Assembly (NCBI GenBank): GCA_020026225.1
Contig: JAHHQU010000051.1
Span: 1-15,075 of the forward strand
Source of the DNA: Phocaeicola sp.
Lineage (GTDB): Bacteria > Bacteroidota > Bacteroidia > Bacteroidales > Bacteroidaceae
DNA: 15,075 nucleotides
Direction of reading: 5' to 3'
This document shows positions 6,923 through 14,286 of this stretch, in pieces (positions within the stretch are counted from its first letter, which is position 1; every line of letters starts with the position of its first letter). A program made the position numbers and the translations under genes. Under the pieces are notes generated by a model that was not told the origin of the DNA, did not search any database, and saw only the letters and a list, made by a program, of their open reading frames with translations.

Positions 6923-7582
6923 TCAAGCCTCCACGGTCCCAACTGCGGTCTTTTCCTTTTCTTCCGTTTCCGCAGCACCCTTTCCTTCCGGCGTCACCGC
7001 CTCCGGTTTCCGCATGCTGAATTCACAGCCGCAATACTGCTGGTTGTAAAAGTTGTACTCCTTGATGATGGCGATGCGACGCTCGCTCAAGCCACCCTTC
7101 CGCCAGTTCTGCTCCCACCAGGTCACATCCGGGAACTCTTCCGTAGCGAATCGTCCCGCCTCGTTAATCTGGTCCAGGCTCTTCCAGCGTGAAGAAGCCA
7201 ATGTAGTGGTGATCACCTTGAAGCCATGCTCGTGTGCATAACGGGCCGTATCCTTCAAGCGGATTTTGAAACACTTCAGGCAGCGTCCCCCTCGTTCCGG
7301 TTCCTGCTCCAGTCCCTTGATCTGGCACAACCAGTTCGCATGGTCATAGTCCGCATCCACGATATCCAGTCCCAGCGACTGTGCATAACGGGTGCATTCG
7401 TCCTTACGGATCAAATACTCCTCCAAGGGATAAATGTTCGGGTTGCAGTAATAAATCGTCGGACGGATGCCATGCTGCAGCAAACATTCAATGATTGCCG
7501 AGGAACAAGGAGCACAGCAGGTATGCAACAGTACCTTGTCAGCCCCACCCGGCACTTCCACTACATATTTATTCTTTTTCAT
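6923..7582 (-). CDS. queH: Epoxyqueuosine reductase QueH
   Basis: 219 aa. QueH (formerly DUF208) catalyses the last step of queuosine synthesis, reducing epoxyqueuosine to queuosine in the wobble position of GUN-anticodon tRNAs. The family cysteines are all present: HTCCAPC (20-26), CLKC (101-104) and QQYCGCEFS (181-189), which bind the Fe-S cluster and second metal. YYCNPNIYP (44-52) and ASSRWKSLDQIN (129-140) are further QueH blocks. After residue 195 there is a tail of about 24 residues rich in E, G, A and T that is not part of the core family. Its ATG overlaps the stop of the MarR gene (ATGA), so it is translated from the same operon. Cytosolic. Confidence 0.95.
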   Translation of the reverse strand: MKKNKYVVEVPGGADKVLLHTCCAPCSSAIIECLLQHGIRPTIYYCNPNIYPLEEYLIRKDECTRYAQSLGLDIVDADYDHANWLCQIKGLEQEPERGGRCLKCFKIRLKDTARYAHEHGFKVITTTLASSRWKSLDQINEAGRFATEEFPDVTWWEQNWRKGGLSERRIAIIKEYNFYNQQYCGCEFSMRKPEAVTPEGKGAAETEEKEKTAVGTVEA

Positions 7583-7947
7583 TCCATTTCATTTTTAAAG
7601 AGCGGGAGCAGCATTTCCGGAATCTCCACTCCCTTGTCCTTGATACCTTGTACACACTTCCATCCTTCGTCCGTCAGCGAGAAATACATCTGGCGCTTGT
7701 CCTTTTCTCCCATCGAGCGGACCAGCAGCCCCTTGTCCTCTACCGAGCGGATGACTTTCGAAGCGTGCGAAGCTTTCAGACCCGTACCCTCCACGATGGC
7801 ACTGGCCGTTACGGTCTCCTTCCCGATACAGCATAACACCATGGCTTCATTCAGCGAAATGCCATGCACTTCTATCAGGCGGGACTCTAACACAGAGAGG
7901 GCTTTAAAAAGCCCGCTCATGATACATATACATTTAATTTTCTCCAT
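7579..7947 (-). CDS. MarR-family winged-helix transcriptional regulator
   Basis: 122 aa, somewhat shorter than the usual 140-150 aa. A winged helix-turn-helix is visible: SLNEAMVLCCIG (31-42), ASAIVEGTGL then KASHASKVIRSVEDKGLL (58-75, recognition helix), and a wing with GEKDKRQMYFSLTDEG (80-95) containing the conserved D-K-R. MarR proteins usually dimerise, bind short palindromes and release DNA on binding a small molecule or on thiol oxidation; C6, C8, C39, C40 and C98 are present here. It lies 4 bases downstream of the sulfur-relay fusion gene and overlaps queH by 4 bases, so it is probably autoregulated with the operon through the palindromes at 10746-10810. The ATG at 7947 gives the longest form; an in-frame ATG at codon 10 is an alternative. 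Confidence 0.88.
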   Translation of the reverse strand: MEKIKCICIMSGLFKALSVLESRLIEVHGISLNEAMVLCCIGKETVTASAIVEGTGLKASHASKVIRSVEDKGLLVRSMGEKDKRQMYFSLTDEGWKCVQGIKDKGVEIPEMLLPLFKNEME

Positions 7948-7951
7948 TCAG

Positions 7952-10645
7952 TTAAATAAACAAATTTACGTTGGCTTCTTCGGCGCGCTCCATATAGGTA
8001 GCCACTCCTCCGATGGTCACGTTATCCAAAAGTTCCTCCTTCTGAATGCCCATCACATCCATCGACATCTGGCAGGCGATGAATTCAACGCCGTTGTCGA
8101 TGGCCTGCTGACGCAAGGTTTCCAGTGAATCGATGCCTTTCTTCTTCATGATGAAACGCATCATCTTGCTGCCCATGCCGCCCATGTTCATCTTCGACAG
8201 TTTCAGTTTCGAGGTGTCTGAAGGCAACATCCAACCGAACATTTTGCCGAACAGGTCTTTCTGCACGCTGGGCTTCTGCACTTTCTTCAGGGCATTCAGT
8301 CCCCAGAAAGTGAAGAAGATGGTGACTTTCTTGCCTGTAGCCGCCGCACCGTTTGCGAGTACAAAAGTAGCTAAAGTTTTGTCTAAATCATCACTGAAAA
8401 GAATAAAAGTCTTGCCTTTGTCGGTCGACTCCACCTTCACAGCTTCTGCGGCACAGGGAGTTGCCTTCTCCAAGAGGACTTTGTAGGTTCCGTTCTCGGG
8501 ACTGGAACCGAGGAAGCGGTGGCCGGTGGTGCGGCACCATGCTTCTGCGTCGCGAGGGAAACCGGCATCGGTCGCACGGATTTCCAGACGCTCGCCCGGC
8601 TTCATGCCTTCTACCGACTTCTTGAGTTTCAAGATGGGACCGGGACACGACAGGCCGCAAGCGTCTACTTTCCATACGGTCTTGTGGGCTTCGGGATCTA
8701 CCGCACAAGCAGCAGTGGCAGACGATTCATTCGTACCGGCTGATGTGTGGGCTGTAGCAGCAGACGGAGCCATTGCCGTAGCGGAAGCCGTTGCAGAAGA
8801 AGCTGACTGAGCCGTTGCAGCAGCAGAAGATGTTGCAGAAGTCATTGCAGCAGAAGAAGCCGAAGCACCTGTAGCTGACTGGACATTGCCGGTCGAAGCC
8901 TCAGCGTCATTCGTTGCCGCATGAATGCCTACGGCGAAAGGATTGCTGCCCTGACCGTCCGTTGAGATGGGGGCAACGGCAGCCTTGTAGAGCTTCAAGC
9001 CGCCCACCAAGTTGCGTACGTCCTTGAATCCGTTGTCTTTCAGGATATTGGAAGCCAAGTAGCCACGGAGACCCACCCCACAGAATACGATGATCGGTTT
9101 GCCGGTCGGCACTTCCTTCAAGCGGCCGCGCAATTCATCCAGCGGCAGGTTGATGGCTCCGGGAATGCTGCCCAACGAGAATTCCTCGGCGGTACGGACG
9201 TCCACCAATGCCACCTTCGCAGGATCTGCATCCCGCACTTCCCGCCAGTATGCCGGCACCATCTTGCCACGAAGGAGATTCTCTGCCACGTAGCCCGACA
9301 TGGCCACCGGATCCTTTGCCGATGAGAACGGAGGTGCGTATGCGTGTTCGATGCGCATCAGGTCAAAAATCGTATCTCCATGCTTGATGGCCATGGCAAA
9401 TTCGTCAATGCGCTTGTCCACTCCCGTATACCCCACTATCTGGGCACCGTACAGTCTGCCGTCTTTCGGTGAGAAGGTGATTTTGAGGGTCATCATCAGC
9501 GCACCCGGATAGTAGCCGGCATGGGAGTTGGAATGGATGACCGATGAAAGGTAAGGGATTTCCATCTGCTTCAGGCGCTTGGCTGGCAGACCGGTTGCCG
9601 CTACCGTGAGGTCGAAGATTTTGGCTATTGCCGTACCGATGGCTCCTTCGTATTTCACCTGGTTTCCATACACCATGTTGTCGGCTACGATGCGTGCCTG
9701 ACGGTTGGCGGGACCTGCCAAGAAGTTGAGCCAGGGCTTGCCGGTAATCGGATGGGGATATTCGATGGCATCGCCCACGGCATAAATGTTTTCGTCCGAG
9801 GTCTGCAGGTATTCGTTCACATAGATGCCGCGCATCTCGCCCAACTGCAGGCCGGCTTCGGTGGCCAGACGGGTCTCTGCTCGGACGCCGATGGACAGGA
9901 TGACGATGTCGGTTTCCAACTGGATGCCCGACTTGAACTTCACGATGAGTCCGGTCTGGGCAGCGTCTGTACCGGCAGCCGGAGCATAAACGGGTTCAAA
10001 GCCTTCCACCGCCTGTTCCAGGTACAACTTCACGCCTTTCTGACGCAATTCTTCGTTCACCAAGGCCGCCATCGAATAGTCCACCGGACCCATCACCTGA
10101 TTGGCCATTTCCACTACAGCCACCTCGGCACCGGCATGCTTCAAGTTCTCTGCCATTTCCAAGCCGATGAAGCCGCCACCCACGATGACAGCACGCTTCA
10201 CGCCTTTTTCTACCACGTAGTTCTTGATGCGGTCCGTATCATTGATGTTGCGCAAGGTGAAGATGCCTTCGCTGTCGATGCCGGGCAGTGGCGGACGAAC
10301 CGGAGATGCTCCTGGTGAAAGCAGCAGTTTGTCGTAGCTTTCGATATATTCCTTGCCGTCGGCGGTCTTTACCGAAACGGTTTTCTTTTCCCGGTCGATG
10401 GCGGTCACCTCCGAACGGGTACGGACATCCACGTTCAGGCGTTGGGCAAAGGCGGCAGGAGTCTGCACGAACAGGCGGTCACGGTCTTCTATCACTCCGC
10501 CGATATAGTAAGGCAGGCCACAGTTGGCATACGAAATGTACTCTCCTTTATCGAAAAGGATGATTTCTGAATTCTCTGAATTTCTACGGATGCGGGCTGC
10601 AGCGGTTGCTCCACCGGCTACTCCACCAATGATAACGTATTTCAT
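7952..10645 (-). CDS. CoA-disulfide-reductase-like flavoprotein fused to rhodanese, TusA and DsrE domains
   Basis: 897 aa, four domains in one chain. Residues 1-450 form an FAD/NAD(P)H pyridine nucleotide-disulfide oxidoreductase, with GGVAGG (7-12) for FAD, NCGLPYYIGG with redox C42 as in CoA-disulfide reductases, GGGFIGLEMAE (156-166) for NAD(P)H and AVGDAIE near 290. A rhodanese domain (about 460-560) carries VDVRTAEEFSLGSIPGA and the persulfide cysteine C522 in FCGVGLRG. A 70-residue A/S/T linker follows (579-648). A TusA domain (about 657-735) has CGLSCPGP with C667. A DsrE-like domain (about 740-897) ends with ACQMSMDVMG, C858. The protein could pass persulfide sulfur from C522 through C667 to C858 and reduce polysulfide or CoA persulfide. 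It heads the operon with marR and queH. No signal peptide, so cytosolic. Substrate is inferred from domain families only. Confidence 0.93.
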   Translation of the reverse strand: MKYVIIGGVAGGATAAARIRRNSENSEIILFDKGEYISYANCGLPYYIGGVIEDRDRLFVQTPAAFAQRLNVDVRTRSEVTAIDREKKTVSVKTADGKEYIESYDKLLLSPGASPVRPPLPGIDSEGIFTLRNINDTDRIKNYVVEKGVKRAVIVGGGFIGLEMAENLKHAGAEVAVVEMANQVMGPVDYSMAALVNEELRQKGVKLYLEQAVEGFEPVYAPAAGTDAAQTGLIVKFKSGIQLETDIVILSIGVRAETRLATEAGLQLGEMRGIYVNEYLQTSDENIYAVGDAIEYPHPITGKPWLNFLAGPANRQARIVADNMVYGNQVKYEGAIGTAIAKIFDLTVAATGLPAKRLKQMEIPYLSSVIHSNSHAGYYPGALMMTLKITFSPKDGRLYGAQIVGYTGVDKRIDEFAMAIKHGDTIFDLMRIEHAYAPPFSSAKDPVAMSGYVAENLLRGKMVPAYWREVRDADPAKVALVDVRTAEEFSLGSIPGAINLPLDELRGRLKEVPTGKPIIVFCGVGLRGYLASNILKDNGFKDVRNLVGGLKLYKAAVAPISTDGQGSNPFAVGIHAATNDAEASTGNVQSATGASASSAAMTSATSSAAATAQSASSATASATAMAPSAATAHTSAGTNESSATAACAVDPEAHKTVWKVDACGLSCPGPILKLKKSVEGMKPGERLEIRATDAGFPRDAEAWCRTTGHRFLGSSPENGTYKVLLEKATPCAAEAVKVESTDKGKTFILFSDDLDKTLATFVLANGAAATGKKVTIFFTFWGLNALKKVQKPSVQKDLFGKMFGWMLPSDTSKLKLSKMNMGGMGSKMMRFIMKKKGIDSLETLRQQAIDNGVEFIACQMSMDVMGIQKEELLDNVTIGGVATYMERAEEANVNLFI
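8702..8911 (-). repeat. Low-complexity Ala/Ser/Thr linker in the sulfur-relay fusion
   Basis: Residues 579-648 consist almost only of A, S, T and a few M, G, N and Q, with frequent GCA, GCT and TCT/TCG codons. The DNA is a degenerate trinucleotide-like repeat that could change length by slippage. It separates the flavoprotein-rhodanese half from the TusA-DsrE half and probably acts as a flexible tether. Confidence 0.8.
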
Positions 10646-10745
10646 ACTACTATTGAGTTTATGGGGTTACTTTGTTATTGTATTCTCTTGATTCCAATGG
10701 GGTTACGCTGTCCAACTCCTCCTCGGTCGTTGGCTATCGCTTTTA

Positions 10746-10810
10746 TTTTCCATTGGAAAACATTACAAATAAAAAGTAATATTTTCAAAGTAGAAAATTT
10801 CCACCGGAAA
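10746..10810. promoter_or_regulatory. Cluster of three inverted repeats, candidate MarR operators
   Basis: Three dyads lie 100-165 bases upstream of the sulfur-relay fusion gene. Site 1 is TTTTCC-ATT-GGAAAA (10746-10760, perfect). Site 2 is ATTTTC, six bases, GAAAAT (10781-10798, perfect). Site 3 is TTTCC-ACC-GGAAA (10798-10810, perfect). The centres of sites 1 and 3 are 51 bases apart, close to five helical turns. Size and symmetry suit a MarR-type dimer, and the operon encodes one. No clear TAnnTTTG box was found on the minus strand here. Confidence 0.45.
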
Positions 10811-10857
10811 ATATTCACGTATTTAAATTTCTTTAAGAAATGAACCGTTCCAACCCG

Positions 10858-10901
10858 AAAAAAGGGCTGCCAACTCGTGATTGCTCACAAGCCGATAGCC
10901 C
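10858..10901 (-). terminator. Rho-independent terminator at the end of the efflux-operon remnant
   Basis: Read on the minus strand: GGGCT, a five-base internal loop, CTTGTGA, a GCAA tetraloop, TCACGAG, an internal loop, AGCCC and then six T (10863 down to 10858). The inner stem has one G-U pair. It lies 20 bases past the tandem TAATAA stop at 10918-10923 and insulates the sulfur-relay operon from upstream transcription. Confidence 0.8.
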
Positions 10902-10920
10902 CAGAAGTATATAGAAGTTA

Positions 10921-11034
10921 TTAGTTATCTAACCTTCCAACTGCTTGAATTGGTTTCTGTACAGGCATGAATTCAGCCTGAACTGATTGCCGTACAAGTC
11001 TTTCAGCAGCTTGAGTTAGTTTCCGCACAGGCAT
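10921..11034 (-). CDS. 37-codon ORF made of three 11-residue repeats
   Basis: Starting at ATG 11034 the frame encodes MPVRKLTQAAE, RLVRQSVQAEF, MPVQKPIQAVG and RLDN, then tandem stops. The DNA units at 11009-11034, 10976-11001 and 10943-10968 are spaced exactly 33 bases apart, and the outer two match at most positions. V at position 3, Q at 8 and A at 9 are constant. An 11-residue period can form an amphipathic helix. No promoter or start signal is clear. The frame is also open upstream into the membrane-protein debris, so it may be a C-terminal fragment rather than a gene of its own. Confidence 0.35.
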   Translation of the reverse strand: MPVRKLTQAAERLVRQSVQAEFMPVQKPIQAVGRLDN

Positions 11035-11099
11035 TCCGGCATCCTTCTCCAATGGATGAATCCCCGAGAGGCCGTACGGAGGCAGCCGTTGCACCGCCC

Positions 11100-11428
11100 C
11101 TAAGTCAAACGCTTCAGTTTCATTTTGTTCCTCCGGACGATGCTCATCAGGAGTCGGTTGACCACCCTTCGCTCCTGCTTTTCCTCTTTGGAGGTGACAT
11201 GCAGCACGAACAGATACAGCACGTCACCGTATTGATGAAGATGCCCGAATGGTATAGCTGCCTAAACGGAAACACTTGATCAGGTAGCTGTCCAATGCCA
11301 GCCAGGAGATGACGGTCACATACATCTGCACCACGGAGTACTTAGTATTCGGCCGTAGCCAACGTACTGTTGTAGTAGAGGGCGAAGATGACCAGCGAAG
11401 GGAACAGAATCGAAATGATGGTCAACAG
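11100..11428 (-). pseudogene. Membrane-protein debris of the efflux operon
   Basis: Three pieces in different frames look like one former protein. The first continues the HlyD-like frame after 11428 with a transmembrane-like stretch (LLTIISILFPSLVIFALYY). The second runs to a stop at 11224-11226 (VVQMYVTVISWLALDSYLI). The third ends at a TAG at 11100-11102 with a basic tail (VNRLLMSIVRRNKMKLKRLT). Its position after the HlyD-like gene suggests the inner-membrane component of the same efflux or secretion system, but I do not recognise the family. Frameshifts separate all pieces. Confidence 0.5.
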
Positions 11429-11833
11429 GATTCTGACTGGTATGCGCTGGATGATGCGTACAAAGTTGCCGGTGGCGTTGTTCGGTGGCATCATCGAGTA
11501 ACGGGTACCGGTGGCGCGTGAGATGGATTCTACCTTGCCCTTGAAGCCTCTGCCCGGAATGACGTCGACGGTCACGGTCACTTCTTTTCCTACCGGATAG
11601 CGGCCCAACTGCGTTTCTTTCAGGTTGGCCACAGTCCACTTGCCGGCTGCTTCGTTGGTGATGAAGGTCAGTACCTTTCCCTGCTGCATCAACTGACCTT
11701 CCTGGATGTCGATTTTGCCGATACGTCCGTCGTAAGGAGCCCGGATGACGGTATATTCCAAATCCAAGGCACTGCGGCCCAACCGGCTCTCACAGTCGTG
11801 TACTTTCGCTTCTTCCACGGCAGCATTGTTCAC
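11429..11833 (-). pseudogene. HlyD/EmrA-type membrane fusion protein, C-terminal fragment
   Basis: The frame carries the typical second lipoyl and beta-barrel part of an EmrA-like periplasmic adaptor: YTVIRAPYDGRIGKIDIQEG, FITNEAAGKWTVANLKETQL and PPNNATGNFVRIIQRIPVRI. The N-terminal membrane anchor, first lipoyl half and most of the coiled-coil hairpin are absent, as is the end of the barrel domain. At its 5' side the sequence runs without a gap into a tolC-like gene in another frame; at its 3' side it runs in frame into a transmembrane-like stretch. Both joints look like deletion scars. An intact adaptor would be about 330-390 aa; here about 135 codons remain. Confidence 0.8.
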
Positions 11834-12360
11834 CAGTTCTGGATACGGTTGTATTCCTTTTCATGCAACTCGATGGACTTGCGGATGAAGTCCTGGTACT
11901 TGAGGTTGCGGTGAATGTCGTAAAGCAACACATACACCTGCAGTTCCACTTCCTGTTCCACCATGTGCAGACGCTCTTCACTCAACTGATGTTCCTTCTT
12001 CATGCGTTGTATGACATACCGATGCATTCCCCCGGTATAGAGATCCATTTCAGAAGAAAGTTTGAAGTGATACAAAAATGAATTCCGATATTTTGCCGAG
12101 GTACTTCCCAAAGGAATCTGATTGTCCAGGTAGCCGTCGCCACCCAATCTGATTTCCGGCAAACGATCCGACTTTTCCTGCTCTAAGTTCTCGGCAGCGA
12201 CCTGTCGGTTGAAGTTTTCCACAATCACGGAGCGGTTCTGATGAATCAGTGCACGCACGTTCGCCAATTCCATGGCCTTTTCTTCTTTGCCGTATTGCGA
12301 CGCGTTCATCGCCTGAGGACAAAGAAGAAGGACAAGGGGTAATACCCATTTTATATTCAT
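11834..12360 (-). pseudogene. TolC-family outer-membrane efflux protein, N-terminal fragment
   Basis: From ATG 12360 the frame begins with a signal peptide (MNIKWVLPLVLLLCPQAMNA) and continues with TolC-type sequence: LIHQNRSVIVENFNRQVA, an ASYxxPRI-like segment EKSDRLPEIRLGGDGYLDN, and a long helix ending EKEYNRIQ. About 175 codons remain of the usual 430-480, and the frame meets a stop exactly where HlyD-like sequence begins in the +1 frame. An upstream ATG at 12387 is in frame, but the signal peptide supports 12360. The protein would have lined an outer-membrane export channel; the fragment cannot form one. Confidence 0.82.
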
Positions 12361-12384
12361 ACTTTTACCTCTTGTTTCTGGGTG

Positions 12385-12392
12385 CAAAGTTA
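12385..12392 (-). promoter_or_regulatory. -7 box of the former efflux operon
   Basis: On the minus strand this reads TAACTTTG, a full match to TAnnTTTG, 24 bases upstream of the tolC-like ATG. The -33 region is AT-rich but has no clear TTTG. Confidence 0.5.
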
Positions 12393-12530
12393 GAAAGATG
12401 TTTTTTCTACTTTATTAAATTTGTCATAGTTTTGCTCATTTCGGACATTCATTGGAACGATTCTAAGTAAATGAGCTTTCCGGACCTCGAAAAAGCCAAG
12501 AATAGAAAAAGGAAGGAGATTCCGCAGCGA

Positions 12531-13235
12531 CTAATTTTTCTTGAACTGGCTCGGTCGTGCTCCCGTCACCTAGTAAAAAGAATTGCTGAAAGCCGTCAGG
12601 CTGTCGTAGCCTACGCTATAGGCAAAATTGGTAATGGAATCCTCGGCTTTCACCATCTTCTTGATGGCCATCAGAACCCAATACGTGCGGACATACTGCA
12701 CAAAGTTCACGTCGAGTTTGCTGCGCAGGTAACGGCTCAGGGTACGCACGCTCAGTCCGCAAGCTTCGGCTACATGCTGTGCCGTCAGTTCCTGCTGGTA
12801 TTCTTTCTGGATTTTGTCCATGATGCGGTGAATGATGGGATGGCAGGCGCAACTGGAAGCGTTGGGCTGGCACGATGTGCGGCAAGATATGCAAGGTAGT
12901 GCCCAACAGTCGTACCGCCAGTCGGAGGGCAAGTATTCGGCGGTCTGTCCCTCGATGAGTTCCATCACGTGGTATAGGATGGACGGCATGGGATACACGC
13001 CCACCTCGTCAAAGAAGGCACAATCGGCCAGTTCTGTCGGACAGTACACGTTGAGCAACTTGATCTTCTTGTCCTCAAACGAAATGCGGTGCGACTTCTC
13101 GGGCGGAATCCACACAAAGTACCCGTAGGGATGTAGTAAGCGCTGCGTTCCACGTTCACGGTGGCCACGCCGCTCAGGACCACCAAGATATGCCCCTGAC
13201 GATTTATGCCGATTGATTTCCTCAATAAGTTTCAT
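12531..13235 (-). pseudogene. AraC-family transcriptional regulator, degraded
   Basis: ATG 13235 opens the coding frame (MKLIEEINR). The cupin-like sensor domain then shifts frame: about 13201-13126 reads QGHILVVLSGVATVNVE and AYYIP in another frame, and the first frame resumes at YFVWIPPEKSHRISF. A second shifted patch lies at about 12840-12920, where the alternative frame reads LLGTTLHILPHIVPAQ and the main frame a cysteine-rich nonsense stretch. The C-terminal double helix-turn-helix is intact in the main frame (LTAQHVAEACGLSVRTLSRY, ITNFAYSVGYDSLTAF) until a TAG at 12570-12572, where a Gln codon is expected; the frame then continues VTGARPSQFKKN to a TAG at 12531. It lies upstream of the efflux remnants on the same strand and was probably their regulator. 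Confidence 0.85.
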
Positions 13236-13239
13236 GGCA

Positions 13240-13247
13240 CAAAGATA
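13240..13247 (-). promoter_or_regulatory. -7 box of the AraC-type gene
   Basis: On the minus strand this reads TATCTTTG, the best form of the Bacteroidetes -7 element, 4 bases before the ATG at 13235. A TTTC motif lies about 20 bases upstream. So close a box implies a leaderless or near-leaderless transcript. Confidence 0.5.
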
Positions 13248-13352
13248 CGGAAAGAATAAGGTGAAACGAAAGGCTGCAAAGAATCCACGAATTCCCGCAG
13301 CCACCCAAAAGAAAAGCATCCCATCAAAGAAGGACTTGCTATCCACAGCAGA

Positions 13353-13389
13353 CCCTCTTCCATGAGATGCTTCATATGTATAAAGAGGG
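13353..13389. other. Inverted repeat between aquaporin and AraC-type genes
   Basis: CCCTCTT (13353-13359) and AAGAGGG (13383-13389) are perfect complements around a 23-base loop that itself contains ATGA/TCAT. It lies just past the aquaporin stop codon. There is no T-run on the minus strand, so it is at best a weak terminator or an mRNA-end hairpin. Confidence 0.3.
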
Positions 13390-13417
13390 AATTGAATTAT
13401 CTTTCCTTACGATTCAT

Positions 13418-14104
13418 TTATTTTTCTTCGGAAGTTCCGATGAATTTCCATACCAATGCACTGAATGCTGCACCTACAAACGGAGCGACGATGAAGAGCC
13501 ACAACTGTTCGAGTGCCTGACCGCCTTCCATCAAAGCCGGACCGATACTGCGGGCCGGGTTGACAGAAGTACCGGTAATCGGAATACATACGATGTGAAT
13601 CAATACCAGTGACAGACCGATAGCCAAACCGGCCAAGTTGCCTGCACCCTTCTTCTCATCGGTTGATCCCAATACTACCAACACAAAAATGAAGGTAAAC
13701 ACGGCTTCCGCAACGAATGCCTGTGCCGTTTCGCCTACACCGAAACCGTTTGAACCGGTCCAGGTAGGTCCGTCATGAGCACCGGTGGTAACCAGCAATG
13801 TCAGAATCAACGAACCGAGGATGGCACCTGCCACCTGGAATACCATGTACATCACGGCATCTTTCGTATTCATTCGTCCTGAGAACCAAACGCCTAATGT
13901 GATGGCCGGATTAATATGACAGCCCGAAATGCCGCCGATAGCATAAGCCATAGCCACTACGGCGAGACCGAATGCCAAGGCTACACCCAAAGTTCCTGTA
14001 CCTGCACCTACAGTACCCGCTGCGCCGCCTGAAAAGACCGCTGCGCCACATCCTAATAAGACGAGAACCATTGTCCCGACTAATTCTGCTACATACTTTT
14101 TCAT
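13418..14104 (-). CDS. aqpZ: Aquaporin Z-type water channel
   Basis: 228 aa, typical length for AqpZ. This is a six-helix membrane protein with the two pore motifs INPAITLG (NPA at 65-67) and VNPARSIGPAL (NPA at 182-184). Aligned with E. coli AqpZ from memory, the selectivity filter is F45, H170, T179 and R185, the same F-H-T-R set, which favours water over glycerol. Compared with AqpZ, the first periplasmic loop is glycine-rich (SGGAAGTVGAGTG). The protein acts in the inner membrane as a homotetramer. It is transcribed alone on the minus strand. A TATATTTA sequence 27-34 bases upstream of the ATG is a poor match to a -7 box. It appears intact. Confidence 0.95.
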   Translation of the reverse strand: MKKYVAELVGTMVLVLLGCGAAVFSGGAAGTVGAGTGTLGVALAFGLAVVAMAYAIGGISGCHINPAITLGVWFSGRMNTKDAVMYMVFQVAGAILGSLILTLLVTTGAHDGPTWTGSNGFGVGETAQAFVAEAVFTFIFVLVVLGSTDEKKGAGNLAGLAIGLSLVLIHIVCIPITGTSVNPARSIGPALMEGGQALEQLWLFIVAPFVGAAFSALVWKFIGTSEEK

Positions 14105-14286
14105 ACGTATTGCTTTTTTGTTGTAAACTCCGATAAATATAATGATTTATTTTAATAACTTACTATTTTTTCTTACTTTTTTAAGGTCTGACACCGGATT
14201 TTCATACTTGCCGGGAGAACCTTGGCATTATTTCAGGAAAGGCCCGATTTCTTCCGTTTTTTTGACCGGTACGGAGGGAGTGCCGG

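Noticed and set aside
9752..10318. Long plus-strand frame opposite the flavoprotein gene
   Set aside because: It is the antisense of a strongly conserved oxidoreductase domain and has no recognisable motif. The same applies to other plus-strand frames over 7052-10643.
10661..10706. Direct repeat ATGGGGTTAC at 10661 and 10697
   Set aside because: Only ten bases with no matching flanks; not enough to call an attachment site or target duplication.
10943..11034. Three regularly spaced repeats as a CRISPR array
   Set aside because: The 33-base units abut each other without unique spacers, diverge from one another, and keep a reading frame. There are no cas genes nearby.
12616..12906. 96-codon frame inside the AraC-type gene as a separate gene
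   Set aside because: Only its first part matches the family and it is explained as a frameshifted patch of the regulator; the rest is out of frame with the HTH domain.
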